Counted from the stretch's first letter, positions 45,722 through 59,229 are shown. The stretch is 64,000 bases of DNA from Sepiola atlantica (GCA_963556195.1 OY744544.1:47886484-47950483); one strand, 5' to 3'. The notes: generated from the sequence alone by a model not told the origin. Translations and numbers: made by a program.

Positions 45722-45839
45722 TGTAGTGAAAAGAAGAAAGAGAGAGCCGAATTCCTTTGTAAAAGTTTTATTCACAAAAGTAAAATACGAAATAAAGTTA
45801 AATGACGTAGCATTTATAGTCAACGCCTGACGGAAGAGT
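45722..45839 (-). repeat. G3 5' LTR (118 bp, truncated)
   Basis: Matches the 3' LTR except for about four differences and lacks its first 33-34 bp; the TG end is missing. Contains TATAAATG (45818-45811), a GTGAATAAAA polyadenylation-like signal and the CACTACA end. The truncated edge joins G2 sequence at tcactggcgata with a shared 'ta'. Confidence 0.8.
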
Positions 45840-46612
45840 ATCGCCAGTGAATGCATCAATGTAGGTGTTTAATTCACGATAGTCCATCACAGGACGCACC
45901 TTATTTTTATTGGCCTGTAGCACAGCCATCAGTGGGATTAGTCCCTTGGGTGGACCAAACTCCTCCTGATTATATGGCAACAACCAACCGTTGTTTATTC
46001 AGGTCTGCAACTCGCGTTCAAAATCTTCCCTTAATTGGATATTCAGAAATCCGAGTTTCCAGTTTCTCTGGTCCATAACCCGCTGACCATTTTCATGCTG
46101 CAACCCACACTCTCTTCCGTTCGTCGAATTTGGCAACAAAATCAGCTTTGTTAATACAAAGCGCTACAAACTCCACACTTCCAGATTGTGTGATGCGAAC
46201 GTCACCGAGTGTCAATGCCAAGTAACATATCGAAATCAAAGGGTTTACCTTGCATAATCAGCACCTTGATTGTGGCAATGTTACCAGTCTCTGTATGAAT
46301 CCTAATAGTGCCATTTCCGCAGCAGGCCTGCGTAGCGCCGGTCAATGTAGTTACCACCATCTTCTGCTTTGACCAAGACCGATATAGCTTTTCACTCAAG
46401 ATAGAACGTGAGCACCCAGTGTCGAGGAGAGCCAAGCATCGTGCATCATCAACATAAATGGTAATGACAGGTAGTGCCGAGTTAACATTCTGACTGGGGA
46501 ATAGACTGGCGCTGATGTCTTGTCCCCAACTTCGTTTCCCGAACAATCCTTTATCAGATGACCAGTCTTGTTGCACCGATAACATCGTTGACGGGTAGTC
46601 TGCATCCTTTGC
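45839..46612 (-). pseudogene. G2 protease/reverse transcriptase, upstream duplicate copy
   Basis: Nearly identical to 42355-43139 (785 bp there, 774 bp here because of an 11-bp deletion near 46034). Holds the knuckle CYRCNKTGHLIKDC, ALLDTGCSRSILSEKL (protease) and EEFGPPKGLIPLMAV, NKVRPVMDYRELNTYID (reverse transcriptase start), then is cut by the G3 5' LTR. Few substitutions distinguish the copies (for example VRDC/IKDC). Confidence 0.85.
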
Positions 46613-47025
46613 CTACAGTCTCTCGCAAAATGATTAGGGCCGTTGCATTTGTAACATGTATAATCAGATCGCGCTATGCCTTAAAATGGTTGAGGGATTC
46701 GGGTAGGCTGTGTCGCAGCCACAACTGGTTCTCACACTTCAGCATTGTCTTTCATCAATGCTCGAGCTCGAGCCAACAACTCTTCTAAAGTCATATCGTC
46801 CACACTAGAGGAGGACCGCAACAGCCTTTTCACGGGGTTGGGAAGCCCCCGTACAAACACACACACTAGCACATTATCTGGTATTCCTCCAAATAGCACT
46901 GACAGCTTCCGCAGATCTGCCAAATATACGTCTACAATCTCACCCGAACGCAATACGCGTGCCTCGAACTTCTCATACGCTGTTCCACCCAGAAAGCACC
47001 GGTATGTTGCTCTGAGAGCTGGCAC
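46613..47025 (-). pseudogene. G2 gag
   Basis: Minus strand reads YEKFEARVLRSGEIVDVYLA, DLRKLSVLFGGIPDNVLVCV, FVRGLPNPVKRLL and LEELLARARALMKDNAEV (gag capsid-like region), then a first zinc knuckle CYKCNGPNHFARDC (near 46655) joined in frame to RQRMQTTRQRCYRC of the duplicated segment. Its upstream end abuts the G1 RNase H at about 47027, so the N-terminus and 5' LTR are missing. Confidence 0.75.
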
Positions 47026-47028
47026 ATC

Positions 47029-47337
47029 TTATTTGCAGGCAACAGATTTTACACGAATGCAGAGCGCCTATACGCGTCTATTGAAGGCGAAGCAGCGGCA
47101 ATTACCTTGGCTTTAGATAAATGCTGTATATTTATTATGGGTTGCCGTAACGTAATACTAGTAACATACTACCAGTCTTTAATAGGAGTATTTGGCGACA
47201 GGGACATTAGTAAGATACATAACCCACGCCTCTTTAAGCTAAAAGAGAAATCATCCAGATATTGTTTTACGATCAAGTATTGCACAGAAAAGTTGCATCA
47301 GGGTTCCGATACCACCTCTTTTACTACTCCATTTTGA
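47029..47337 (+). pseudogene. G1 RNase H continuation
   Basis: Plus strand reads AGNRFYTNAERLYASIEGEA, AAITLALDKCCIFIMGCRNV, LVTYYQSLIGVFGDRDISKI, HNPRLFKLKEKSSRYCFTIK, YCTEKLHQGSD, the RNase H end of the same K02A2.6-like pol whose reverse transcriptase stops at 41998. The catalytic TDH is changed to TYY. About 150 codons between the two pieces are missing, so the G2 insertion was accompanied or followed by loss. Confidence 0.75.
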
Positions 47338-47369
47338 AATTATAGTTCAGTAAAATCGTTCCCTATCTC

Positions 47370-47436
47370 TGTAATCTATTTGCTGTATACATAGGTAGGC
47401 CATAACGTAATCTATTTGCTGTATACATAGGTAGAC
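47370..47436. repeat. Short direct repeat, 2 units of ~36 bp
   Basis: gtaatctatttgctgtatac plus ataggtag occurs twice in tandem at the G1/G4 junction. Confidence 0.8.
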
Positions 47437-47448
47437 CATTTTTTTCGA

Positions 47449-49290
47449 TCAGAACATGGTAATTAACGGCTTATGGTCCGTCTGTAACGTAAACAATCTA
47501 CCGTGTATATAGCAGTGGAACTTGGTTACAGCAAGTATTATCTCTAGAGCTTCCTTCTCAATTTGGGAATACTGCTTTTCCGCCGGAAGCAAGGTCCTTG
47601 ATGCATGAGCGATGGGTTTATGGGTTCCATCCGGCATTATATGCAGAATGCACGCTCGTACCCCATATGCACGATCGTCGCTAGCCACGATTATGTCTAA
47701 ATCCGGGTTGTAATGCGTAAGAAATAAATCTGACGTCAGCATTTCAGTGGTTTTATCGAATGCTCCTGGCATTCGGGTGTCCACTCCCAGACCTTATACT
47801 TTTTTATAGTTCATTCAGTGGAGCGCAAAAATTATGCATCTCTAGAATGAAAGCTTGTTAGTAATTTGGTATTTCCAGAAAACTCTGTAGTTTTGTGATG
47901 TTTTCTGGCGCCGGGGTGTTCTTAATCGCGGTAGCCCTTTTCTGGGTCCGGCCTTCTTCAATTTGTGTCTATAATATGACCCGGCTATTTTATTTCCTCA
48001 AGAAAGAAATTACATTTTACCTCTTTCACTTTAAACCCATAATCCTGGATTTGCGAAAAGACTTGGTTGACATGTTTCTGATGCTGTTCAATGTGTTTAC
48101 TGTTTACTAGAATGTCGTCAAGGTATGCAATAGCAAAATCAATTTCGCCCAGCATTGTATCCATCACTTGCTGAATAATAGCTGGATACGGGTATTTGGA
48201 GGTACGTTTCACTCAGATCTATTTTTGAAAAAGATCTGCGTCCATTTAATTTTGAGAAAACCTTCTCCGGGCTGTGCAGTAGGTAATGATAATCTTTTAG
48301 TGCTGCATTTAATCCCGTCGAAAGGTCTGCACACACGCGAATCTCTTTTGATTTCTTTTTCACATACACCTTGGGTGCTGCTCACTGACTGTACTCAACT
48401 TTTGATAAGATCCCGATCATCACAAGTCGGTCCAATTCCTCGTTTATTTTGTCTATCGAGGCAAAATTCACATTCCTTTTCCTCTTAAATACTGGTTAGA
48501 CATTTTCGTTCAGTTGAAATTTGGCCGCCATCTTTGTGCATCGACTAGGGCCGCCAGAAAAAAAAACTTCGGGAAAAGATTCTTTTAATTCCAGCTTTTG
48601 TTTTTCTGATTCGGTCGCCGACTATCTATTTTTTTTTTTGGCAAAGTGTATTTATCGGTAACTCCCATGAATTAAATGCGTGCATCCAATCAGTTCCAAA
48701 AAGGTTATTATCGTCTTTTAACACCAGCATTTTTAATTGTTTGGTATTTTCCATTAAAGACAAATTTGTAATTATCTCATCCCTAAATTTAATTATTTAA
48801 CCAGTCACTGTGCTGGCTATCCTGTTGGTTCTTAACAGAGTGGGTTTATTCGTATGTAGATTTATTATTGACACGTCCGAGCCCGAATCTAATTGCAATT
48901 TCATATTTTTATCCAGGAGTTTTACGTGTGTATATTTTCTTATATTAATACATTCCTGATTATTTGTACTTGTGGCTTTTTTACAAGTCAGGTAGGTCTT
49001 AAAACGAAATGTACAGTCCATAGGCTACCACAGCGTGAACAAGGGCTCGACGGCCATTTATCCTGTTTCTTACAAGGTTGGCTTGTCTTTGCGGCGTGAA
49101 AGTCATTGTTTTTGTTTTGACTTATTTTTGGATGGGAGTTGAATTTCGTTTTTTGGCGTACTTTTCGTATATGTGCAATGCCTGACTGTTCGATGTCTTT
49201 CGAATCCTGTTTTACACTTACAAATTTCTGGCAGCCTTCGGCTAATTTCTGTAGTGTTAGGCTTGGTTCAACTATAGGGTATATCAATTG
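47449..49290 (-). pseudogene. G4: Ty3/Gypsy-type gag-protease-reverse transcriptase-RNase H relic
   Basis: Minus strand, in order: gag end with basic linker and CSRCGSLWTVHF (49287-48990), retropepsin KNMKLQLDSGSDVSII (DSG, near 48875), linker INEELDRLVMIGILSKVEYS, reverse transcriptase PKVYVKKKSKEIRVCADLST, FSKLNGRRSFSKIDLSETYL, YPAIIQQVMDTMLGEIDFAI, AYLDDILVNSKHIEQHQKHV (YLDD box, near 48110), RATAIKNTPAPENITKLQSF, and RNase H PDLDIIVASDDRAYGVRACI, YSQIEKEALEIILAVTKFHC and LQTDHKPLITMF. Several frameshifts and stops. It is truncated inside RNase H at 47449; no integrase or LTR is visible. Confidence 0.8.
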
Positions 49291-49424
49291 ATAAATTAAT
49301 ATATTAATAAGTAAAAAGGTTAAGACAAAACTTGAAAAAAAACAATATATTCAAATTGAATAGAAGTATTTAAGAGTTATATTAATTTCAACCTTTAGAA
49401 TCTAAAATTTACAATTTTAGATAT

Positions 49425-49430
<6 letters not shown>

Positions 49431-49497
<67 letters not shown>
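49431..49497. repeat. (TA)n tract
   Basis: About 33 TA units. Confidence 0.95.
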
Positions 49498-49501
<4 letters not shown>

Positions 49502-50490
49502 CAACGAAATGGCTTCTACAATCTATCCCCCTTAATAAGCAAAATTATCCTGACCGAACAAAAACTAAACCTAAATCATGGCTAACCTTTCTTCTTTTCG
49601 TTCTCAATTGTACTTATATACAAGTCCCCGCATTCACACTCACGTACTAACTCCTTCTCACATACATTTTCATTCACTACGAATCTAAACCACTTAATCA
49701 CAAATAACAGCCTTACCAATGAACGCAATCTACACATCCTCACAAATATTTAGATATTTAAACCCCTTTTGCCATTTAATTTCAAACTATCAACACAGCC
49801 TGCACAAAACTACATTTCACCTATTTCTCGCCAAAATTAATATCACTTTTCTTCTTTTTCTTTTCCTTCCCTTTATTGACATGTTCACATCACATTTCAA
49901 CACATTCCTTCTAACTCACTTATATTCACACATTCCTGACATAGCCATTTCACACCTAACCACAACAAAATCTCCCCTCTCCCCCTCACCCATCTCACCC
50001 TTTCGACTACTTCTTTCACACTCTTACCCACCCACCCCGCCTACTTTCAAATCTTCAAATCTTTTTTCTAAAACTATGATACTACCTACATACCAAAGAA
50101 ACAGAGTTCCACCCTTCCCTCCTCTTTCCCCAGCCCCTCAAAAGCCATGTTACACCTCACCACGACAAAAACCTCAGCACCCCTTCTCTCTCTCCCACCC
50201 TAAGACAAATTCACTAACACTCCACCCCTCCCCTTTTTCACTCACAGCCATCCACATTCATTTCACTCTCTGTCACTGACTGACTTCTCTCAGCCCGGAC
50301 CTTGATCCAGCGCTCTTAGTAGCCACGGCTACTACTTTTTCTCATCAACCCATCATGTCAACCCAATATTTCGATGTACGTACATGACATTTTTTTTTAA
50401 ATTATCAACCGTAGGAAGTCTTACAAATAAAGACGAAACATTGATGAATATATACAAAATATCTTTTGGTTTTTCCTTTTTCATTTCCCA
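49498..50490 (+). mobile_element. Pyrimidine-rich segment ending in a PLE-like GAAAC end
   Basis: The bulk (49600-50280) is C/T-rich; the 186-codon frame in it is low-complexity Pro/Ser/Thr and not convincing. The right end carries a GTCTT/AAGAC stem (50418-50434) followed by GAAAC (50435-50439) and attgatgaatat...ggtttttcctttttcat, which is the same end as in fold-back element D. Left border is a (TA)n tract. Confidence 0.45.
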
Positions 50491-51465
50491 TATATAGCAT
50501 TAAATATTAAATAAGTTAAGTTTAGAATTATTAAAAAGAAAATATATTTATTTATTAAAATGTGTAAATATCCGTATTTTGTAAATAAAACTAAATAAAA
50601 ACAGTATTTATTTGTCTAAGAAATATGTCGAGACAAAAGAAAACTAGAAAAGAATCATGGAAATTTATACTAAGTTGGTCCTAGCAATTTATTAATTGAA
50701 GTAATAGATTTACTAATCTATTGGTTAAGTAAAAAAAACAACCTTAATGTCGATTTTTCTTACGAATCATCGGTTCTTTAAAAAAATTTAAAAGAGATAA
50801 TTAAGTATAAACCTAAATTTAAAATGTTAATGTTTTCAAATTAGGAGATTATTAAGGCAGACTTAAAATGAAAAAATACATCATTCTATATTAGTTGAGA
50901 TATTTACAATTGATGAATACACAAGATTTTTCAAAGCTTAGAGAAAGCGTAAACGTCCAAAAAAGTATTTTCTTTTAAATGTTTACTGAATAAGTTCATA
51001 GTGATATTAACAAATATAATAATGGAGATGATGTTATATGTTGTAAGGAAATCGTTAGACAATTAAGGTGGATACAATTAATATAGATAAATAGAAGAGT
51101 CAAAAAATAAAAAAAATGTAGAAATAATATAAAAATAAACAATAAAAACAAATATACTAAGTGAATTAAATTTAACAATATGGTAACAGCTAAATAAATA
51201 TATAGTCTATATAAATAACTTGCTATTAACCTGTAAAAGAAGGGAAAAATGAAATAAATAGGTAATTATTATGGATAATGTAAGAAATGTCATATATTGA
51301 AGTTAAATTAAATATTTCAGATTATATAATGAGAATTAGAAAGTTATAGTTTAAATATGTATGCGATAAAACAAAGTTCCGATCGCGCGTAGAACATTAT
51401 TGACATCATGATGCTTATCCCTGCCTTTTGGGTAAGTGTATCTTAATTTCAATTACTGTATGTGA
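50491..51465. other. AT-rich sequence, no gene seen
   Basis: No coding signal; homopolymer-rich. Confidence 0.4.
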
Positions 51466-51626
51466 TGATTTCTCGCGGTCGTGTCAGTCTAGGCGTTAGG
51501 CTCGTAATTTATTTTGTAATTCTCAGATTTGAACCTGTCATAATTTCAGATTTGAACCAGTCATAATCTAAGATTTGCACCCGGCATAATCGATTCCGTA
51601 TTCTGTGGCGATATCCATTAGACAGA
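51466..51626. repeat. tRNA-derived SINE-like segment with tripled B-box
   Basis: On the minus strand TCTAATGGATA (51617-51607) resembles an arginine-type tRNA A region and is followed by tacggaatcgatt and GGGTGCAAATC (B-box-like). The B-box-like piece (c/agatttgaacc...tcataat on the plus strand) is repeated three times at about 25-bp spacing (51525-51598). A plus-strand ggtcgtgtcagtctaggcgt stretch at 51477 may be a second tRNA-like head. Confidence 0.4.
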
Positions 51627-52729
51627 TCATGAAAAATGGCAAAGTAAAAAAAATAATTTCGTATTGAATTTTTGGGGAGTTTACAGACGATGCATGTTTT
51701 TTGAATGCTTATGACACGAAGACTTCAAATAGAATTGCAAGTTGTCACTTACGTCATAATGTCACCTGAATCGACGCAGTCGGGAAACAAGTGTGACAAA
51801 GAGAAATCGAATTTCTTTTGATGTTTGTTCTAATGTACTTTCCAATGAAAGTGAAACCACTTTACTGGATATCGCATGATCTTTTAAGGAATATGACGAT
51901 CACAGTCAACGATGGAAAATCTTCGTGAAAGAAGACATTCAAAACAGAAGACATGAGAATGTAAAATCCAATTTAAATTCAATAAATTTGAGAAACTTTT
52001 TTCTTTAAACTGTTCTTCAGAAAATTACTAAATGTTTAAATAGTTTTATTTGAAGGACATTATTTCTTTTTATTAGTAACTATAATTCAATAATGTTCTA
52101 AAGTAGCGGGACCTGTGCACCGCCGTTGCCTGAGAAAATTGAAGAGCATTAAACTCCTGTTCACACTTATGAACTTCTCATTTTAAATCGAACTTTTCAC
52201 TATCTATAAATATTAATCATTTTGCTCATTAAGTTTATCAATAAAATGAACATTTAAACGTATGCCAGTTTCAGTCTCGATATTTCTCTATAGAATTGAT
52301 AATTGTCTCAAATATGTTGTAATCTATACATCGTGTACATTAGCCATGCTTGGGGTATTGGGCTTGTGTCGTAGGTTTGATTGTAGTCAATCCCTTCAGG
52401 ATCTTTTGGTCGATGTATAGCAGTCATGTGTCCCTCTTTCTGGTGTCTTACATCTTTTCTCTCTACCGAGGTTATTAAATCAGTTGTAGATGTATTCGTT
52501 TAGGTGTGCCGTAAAATTTTTCCACAATATTGATAGACGTGTTAATATTGTTTTTCCCTTTAGGAGACGTGTTAATATGGTTCTTTCTTTTGATCGTTTC
52601 GTGTACACATCTTAGGTTTTGTGTTAGTCTTTTATGCAAGATCGTGATTTTGAACTGCTATTATATTTCAGTTTATCTGTGATTAGTCAGGGTTATCTGG
52701 TTATGTATATTGGTTTCCGCACTCGAGGA
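51627..52729. other. No gene seen
   Basis: AT-rich unique-looking sequence; no motif recognised. Confidence 0.4.
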
Positions 52730-52910
52730 TTTATCGTAATAGTTCAGTCGTGTTCATCAGTGCCATGCATTGTATGGTGCTTATTGTCCTTTTGATTCGC
52801 ATATTTCCTAGTATTTTCAACTTTTTTTCGAACAGTTTCTAGTGCTATCATTAGTATTACAGCTGCCATATTCTCTTCAGTTCTCTGATAGTTCTATGTG
52901 TATCTTAGTT
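52730..52910 (-). pseudogene. LINE C-terminal scrap (same family as 58.5 kb)
   Basis: The nucleotide text is a diverged version of 58500-58720 (both contain cgcattcgaggat..., ...tttgattc..., ...ttctagtgct..., ...ttcagttctct). It therefore corresponds to the last ~60 codons of the LINE reverse transcriptase at 58.5-59.2 kb. Frame is lost. Confidence 0.6.
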
Positions 52911-52974
52911 TTTCTTTCTGATTCCCTATTATATTAGGTTGCTAAGAATTTCTGAGCGATATTAACTTTAAACA

Positions 52975-55332
<2,358 letters not shown>

Positions 55333-55411
<79 letters not shown>
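55333..55411. repeat. (TA)n tract
   Basis: About 39 TA units; directly truncates the next relic. Confidence 0.95.
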
Positions 55412-55414
<3 letters not shown>

Positions 55415-55415
<1 letters not shown>

Positions 55416-55930
55416 TCAATACCTGAGCATCAAAAGGATCTGCTCAGACCCAATGGAGTAAAAAACACGGGTAATAATTTTAGCTCAAGACTATCTCCAT
55501 TGTCCCTTAGAAGAATGAAACAATCCATTAGAAAGCAGAGAAAATCAACTAGCATAGAAAAACAATCATCCTCACAAGTACCAATGTTTTAGACTTCAAC
55601 CAAAAGACCAAAAATCTACACGACAACCTCAAACAGATAGTCAAACAACTACAACATGACCCCCACCGCGAATGCAAAACGACAGCTCCGAACCTACATT
55701 CTCTACAAGCATCCACCAAAATGCACCACACCCTCGCACCTCAAGGAAACAAAACATGAAACAAACCAAAATTATGACAACACATCACACCTCCAGGCAC
55801 CAACATCAAACTTAAACTCCACTCTCCCACCTGCGATAGTCCCAATGCGGTTTACTTAATATACTGCGCCATATGCAAAAAAAGGCCCCTAGGTTGGGGA
55901 AACAGGCCTTGACTTCTGCCTACGTTTATA
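55415..55930 (+). pseudogene. Third GIY-YIG retroelement relic
   Basis: Plus strand in shifting frames: YLSIKRICSDPME (reverse-transcriptase-distal block, family FxxIKRICSD), LDFNQKTKNLHDNLKQIVKQ, NLHSLQAS, then CDSPNAVYLIYCAICKK (the strand before the catalytic helix, family VYxIxCxxC) and RLGETGLDFCLRLYNH (YIG strand and catalytic Arg helix, family YVGETGxxLxxRFxxH). This is the C-terminal half of yet another GIY-YIG-bearing retroelement lineage. Stops and frameshifts throughout. Confidence 0.65.
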
Positions 55931-56764
55931 CAATCATAAAAAATAGTTAGCTAACTAATAGAAAGGTTAATTTGATTTCATAAACAGCAAAACGTATGAA
56001 ATTTAGTAATTCAATAGTACTAGATTATTGTTAGTAATTAAATTATTAATGAACAAAGTTAAGGTTTCAAATTTTAACGGTGTCTTGCGGAATCATGATA
56101 TAGTTCTGTGGATGTACCTTTTGTTCCATGTAAGTGAAATATTTTGCTTCATTATTTCTTAAAATAGGTTTTCAATTCCACTTCTTAGTACTAGGTTGAT
56201 AGGTTTAGTAAATACGGAGTACATCTTTTAATTGACAGGTTATGGTATGGAATTGTCTGTTGGGCTCTGATCGAATTATCAACAAAATTCGACTGGAGCT
56301 TGATAGATAACTTCATAGGTTTTCCTTTAGACCTGCTGTATTATTTTTCATTAATTACATTCTTGCTAATTGGAATAAGTGGGATATAACGGTTGGGTTC
56401 TGTGGAGACACTATTTTAATTTAGGTACCATATTGGTTTACTGGGTTTTTATTTCATATATTTGTGATTATATAATGTATAGTTTAAAAATAACTAATTT
56501 GCTAATTCCCTAAATACCGGGCATGAGTATAAAAATAATAAATTAAATTCAGAATATTTTTTAACTTAGTGACATGGATAATTTCAATGTAAACTTCTTA
56601 AATAACTTCAATCATGCGTGTAAGCATCGAAACGTTGGTTGATTCACGTAGACTTTTTCTGATATTTATTTAATTTTATTTATAAAAGCTCTAATTTGTA
56701 TTGAGCATTTTTGAAAAAATATTGGTTTTAAGTTCATGTTATCAATATATTTGAACTTAATTAA

Positions 56765-56768
<4 letters not shown>
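55931..56768. other. No gene; PLE-like end near 56.6 kb
   Basis: Mostly AT-rich. At 56614-56633 a stem ATGC/GCAT is followed by c and GAAAC, then gttggttgattcacgtagac, like the other PLE-like ends; a (TA)n tract follows about 135 bp later. Confidence 0.45.

Positions 56769-56830
<62 letters not shown>
56769..56830. repeat. (TA)n tract
   Basis: About 31 TA units. Confidence 0.95.
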
Positions 56831-56833
<3 letters not shown>

Positions 56834-57680
56834 TTGGAACAAATCCACAACGCGACTGGCCTCTTTAGGTGTGAAGATGCGGAGATGGACGACACATACG
56901 AGTCACATGTAAACATTTCTTGATCTCATTGGCTATACTTTTTTCCACTTGCTACCACCATCCACCACCACCGTACACTCACATCTTAATACACCGAGGA
57001 AAGCCGAAGAGATAACGAGAGTTGGAGAAAAAGAGAAAGAGAGTGAGAAAGAAGAGCAACATATATATAAGATATATATATAACATATATAATATATATA
57101 CAGTCTATTACATATGTTCGTTAACAAATCCGCTTCTACACATCCGCAAATAGATATGCCAGGGTCAAAACAGTTTATTCATAAGGTTGTTTCGCTTTCT
57201 GTATTTTATTCATTAACATTTTAAAGAAATAGAAAATTATTTACACATTCGTAGATTTCACATTTTTCTTTTCCTTTTAAGAAAGAAAAAATAGATGATT
57301 TGTTTCTCGCATATTTTCTTACAGAAACAAATGATCGATTGTTTGTTTGATTAAATGACGAAATGCAAGAAGACACCTCGGATCCATTGTTTTCAAGCTG
57401 AAAACGCAATTTGTTTCTGACAAACGGAAATGAGCGGTCGTATTTGAAAGTTGATTTTTCTTGAAGTATTTTCACTACTATTTATTTTCTTGCTTCCATA
57501 AATATCAATGAATATTTAATAGTTTGTATGGCTGAAATTAATAGGAGAATGTTAGATATATACAAGTTGAGCATAACATATATGGAATTCACATTTCGTA
57601 CGAATGATAGCCTACCTATGCTGATTGCTCAAAAGGGGTCATTATTAGTGCGTTTTTCTCATAAAGGGCTCCTCGAAATT
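56831..57680. other. No gene seen
   Basis: Includes a patch of TA-rich palindromic text (57060-57100). Frames of 60-85 codons lack motifs. Confidence 0.4.
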
Positions 57681-57693
57681 AAAACGAAACTAA

Positions 57694-57739
<46 letters not shown>

Positions 57740-58497
57740 TGTACTCACTAGGAGTTCTCACACAGATCATCGTCAGTGATTGCTCTCCGACAACAACCAG
57801 TGGTATTTCCTGGAGTCTGGGTGACAACAAGTCTCCCCAGACTTCCAGTGTTCTTCACCTCTTTTCGATAACGATGCGGTATCGCAACAGTCTCTTACCA
57901 TTGATTTCTCGCTGGTAAGGACAATTGGTCTTCTCTTGGATTTTGGTGGCAACAAGCCTCCCCAAGGTCTCAATACTCTCTGCACTTTTCCAGTAGAGGT
58001 CTGGTTTGTGCTATCCCTTCTCGGTCTTCTCATCCTCCTCGACCCTCTACATATATGTTGTCTGGTGTCAGCCTAGGCCGGCACCAGTTAAAAAATTTTA
58101 AAAATTAAAAATAAAAATTTAAAATTTAAAAAAAATCAATTTTTCTTTTTAATTTTTAAATTTTTTCCTTTCAATTCCTTTTCTTTTTCTTTTTGTTCTT
58201 TTCCTTTTCTCTTCCCTTATTTAAAAAAAAAGAATTTTTTAAATTCGTTTTAATTTTTGGTGGGTTGTGGAGAGGGAGGAGCTTATAGTGTTTCTTGTAA
58301 TTTCTGTTTCTTGGTTCATTTTTGTGTAGTGATAGCTGAGGCCGGTGTAATTTATCGGTGGATGGGGGGGGGGAGATTATGAAGTGCTGTTTCTTGCAGT
58401 TTCTGTTCCTTGGCTCTTGTTGTGGTGTTCTTCGTGTGGTCTTGTTTTCTCCGTTGTAAATTCCTAGTGACTGGTTAGCCGTTGTAGCTTATGTGTG
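57681..58497 (-). mobile_element. 3' UTR and (AAT)n tail of a LINE
   Basis: On the minus strand this follows the stop of the LINE frame at 58498 and ends in about 19 AAT units (57738-57681), a tail type used by several LINEs. The UTR has internal loose duplications: acaacaagtctccccagac and gcaacaagcctccccaagg about 133 bp apart (plus strand 57822 and 57950), and two caagaaac-type blocks near 58300 and 58400. Confidence 0.7.
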
Positions 58498-59215
58498 TTA
58501 GTTTCCGCATTCGAGGATATTCCTTAAGATTGCAGCTGTTTTGATCATTGCCGTCCTTTGTATGGTTTCGATAGTCCCTTTGATTCCAATTTCTCCCAGT
58601 CTTTTCTCCAGGTTTTTTGGGATTGTTCCTAGTGCTCCTACGATTATTGGTATTATACTAACTTTCTTAATGCTCCATATTCCTTTCAGTTCTCTGGCTA
58701 GTTCTGTGTATTTACTTCGTTTTTCCGTGTCTTTGATCTTCACTCTGTGGGCTGCTGGAACGGCGAAGTCTACAATTTTACAAGATTTTTCCTTTTTGTC
58801 TATTATAATAACATCAGGTCTCCTTGCTTGTATGAGTTTATCTGTTTGTATATCCATCCCAGAGGATTTTGTGTTTTTCGTTTTCCAGTACTGTTTCTGG
58901 TTTATGTTTGTAACATTTGTCTGCATATTCGAAATTCAATTGTTTACACAGTTCCCTATGTATTACTTTCCCAACACAATCATGTCCATTCTTGTATTCT
59001 TTTTGAGCAAGTTTGCTACATTCACTTATTATATGATTTACTGTTTCGTCTCTTTGTCCACACAGTCTGCATTTATTGTTTTCCTGGGTTTTATCTATTT
59101 TAGCTTTAATGTAGTTAGTCCTAATCGCATTGTTCTGTGCAGCCATCAGTAATAATTCCGTTCCTCTGTTCAAGTTTCCTTTTCTTAGCCATGTCCAGCT
59201 ATTTGCGTTGGTTTC
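58498..59215 (-). pseudogene. LINE reverse transcriptase C-terminal domain
   Basis: Minus strand reads LMAAQNNAIRTNYIKAKIDK, CRLCGQRDETVNHIISECSK (CxxC...H...C zinc-finger-like), LAQKEYKNGHDCVGKVIHRE, CYKHKPETVLENEKHKILWD (59173-58840), then after a frameshift MDIQTDKLIQARRPDVIIID, KKEKSCKIVDFAVPAAHRVK, IIPIIVGALGTIPKNLEKRL and TAAILRNILECGN (to 58498). I recognise this as the common C-terminal region of a LINE family abundant in invertebrates (CR1/RTE-like group, clade uncertain). It is 5'-truncated and abuts the G5 integrase end. Only one frameshift is needed, so it is moderately well preserved. Confidence 0.8.
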
Positions 59216-59229
59216 TTCTCTTGTGAGTC

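Larger units (their letters stand above)
43140..45839 (-). mobile_element. G3: internally deleted Ty3/Gypsy-type LTR element
   Basis: A complete LTR-to-LTR copy on the minus strand, 2.7 kb, inserted in G2. 5' LTR 45839-45722 (truncated), primer-binding site 45720-45706, gag from ATG 45703, protease about 44930-44820, a fragment of reverse transcriptase, RNase H, a partial integrase, polypurine tract 43303-43292 and 3' LTR 43291-43140. The two LTRs differ at about 4 positions over 118 bp, which points to an insertion that is not recent. Two coding blocks are missing internally (see parts), so the copy is non-autonomous. Confidence 0.85.

Noticed and set aside
49719..50279. 186-codon plus frame, longest in its region
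   Set aside because: Pyrimidine-rich, low-complexity composition; no motif, and the open frame follows from the lack of purines needed for stops.
58541..59152. 203-codon plus-strand frame, hydrophobic, resembling a membrane protein
   Set aside because: Antisense of the LINE C-terminal domain with its CxxC...H...C block on the minus strand.
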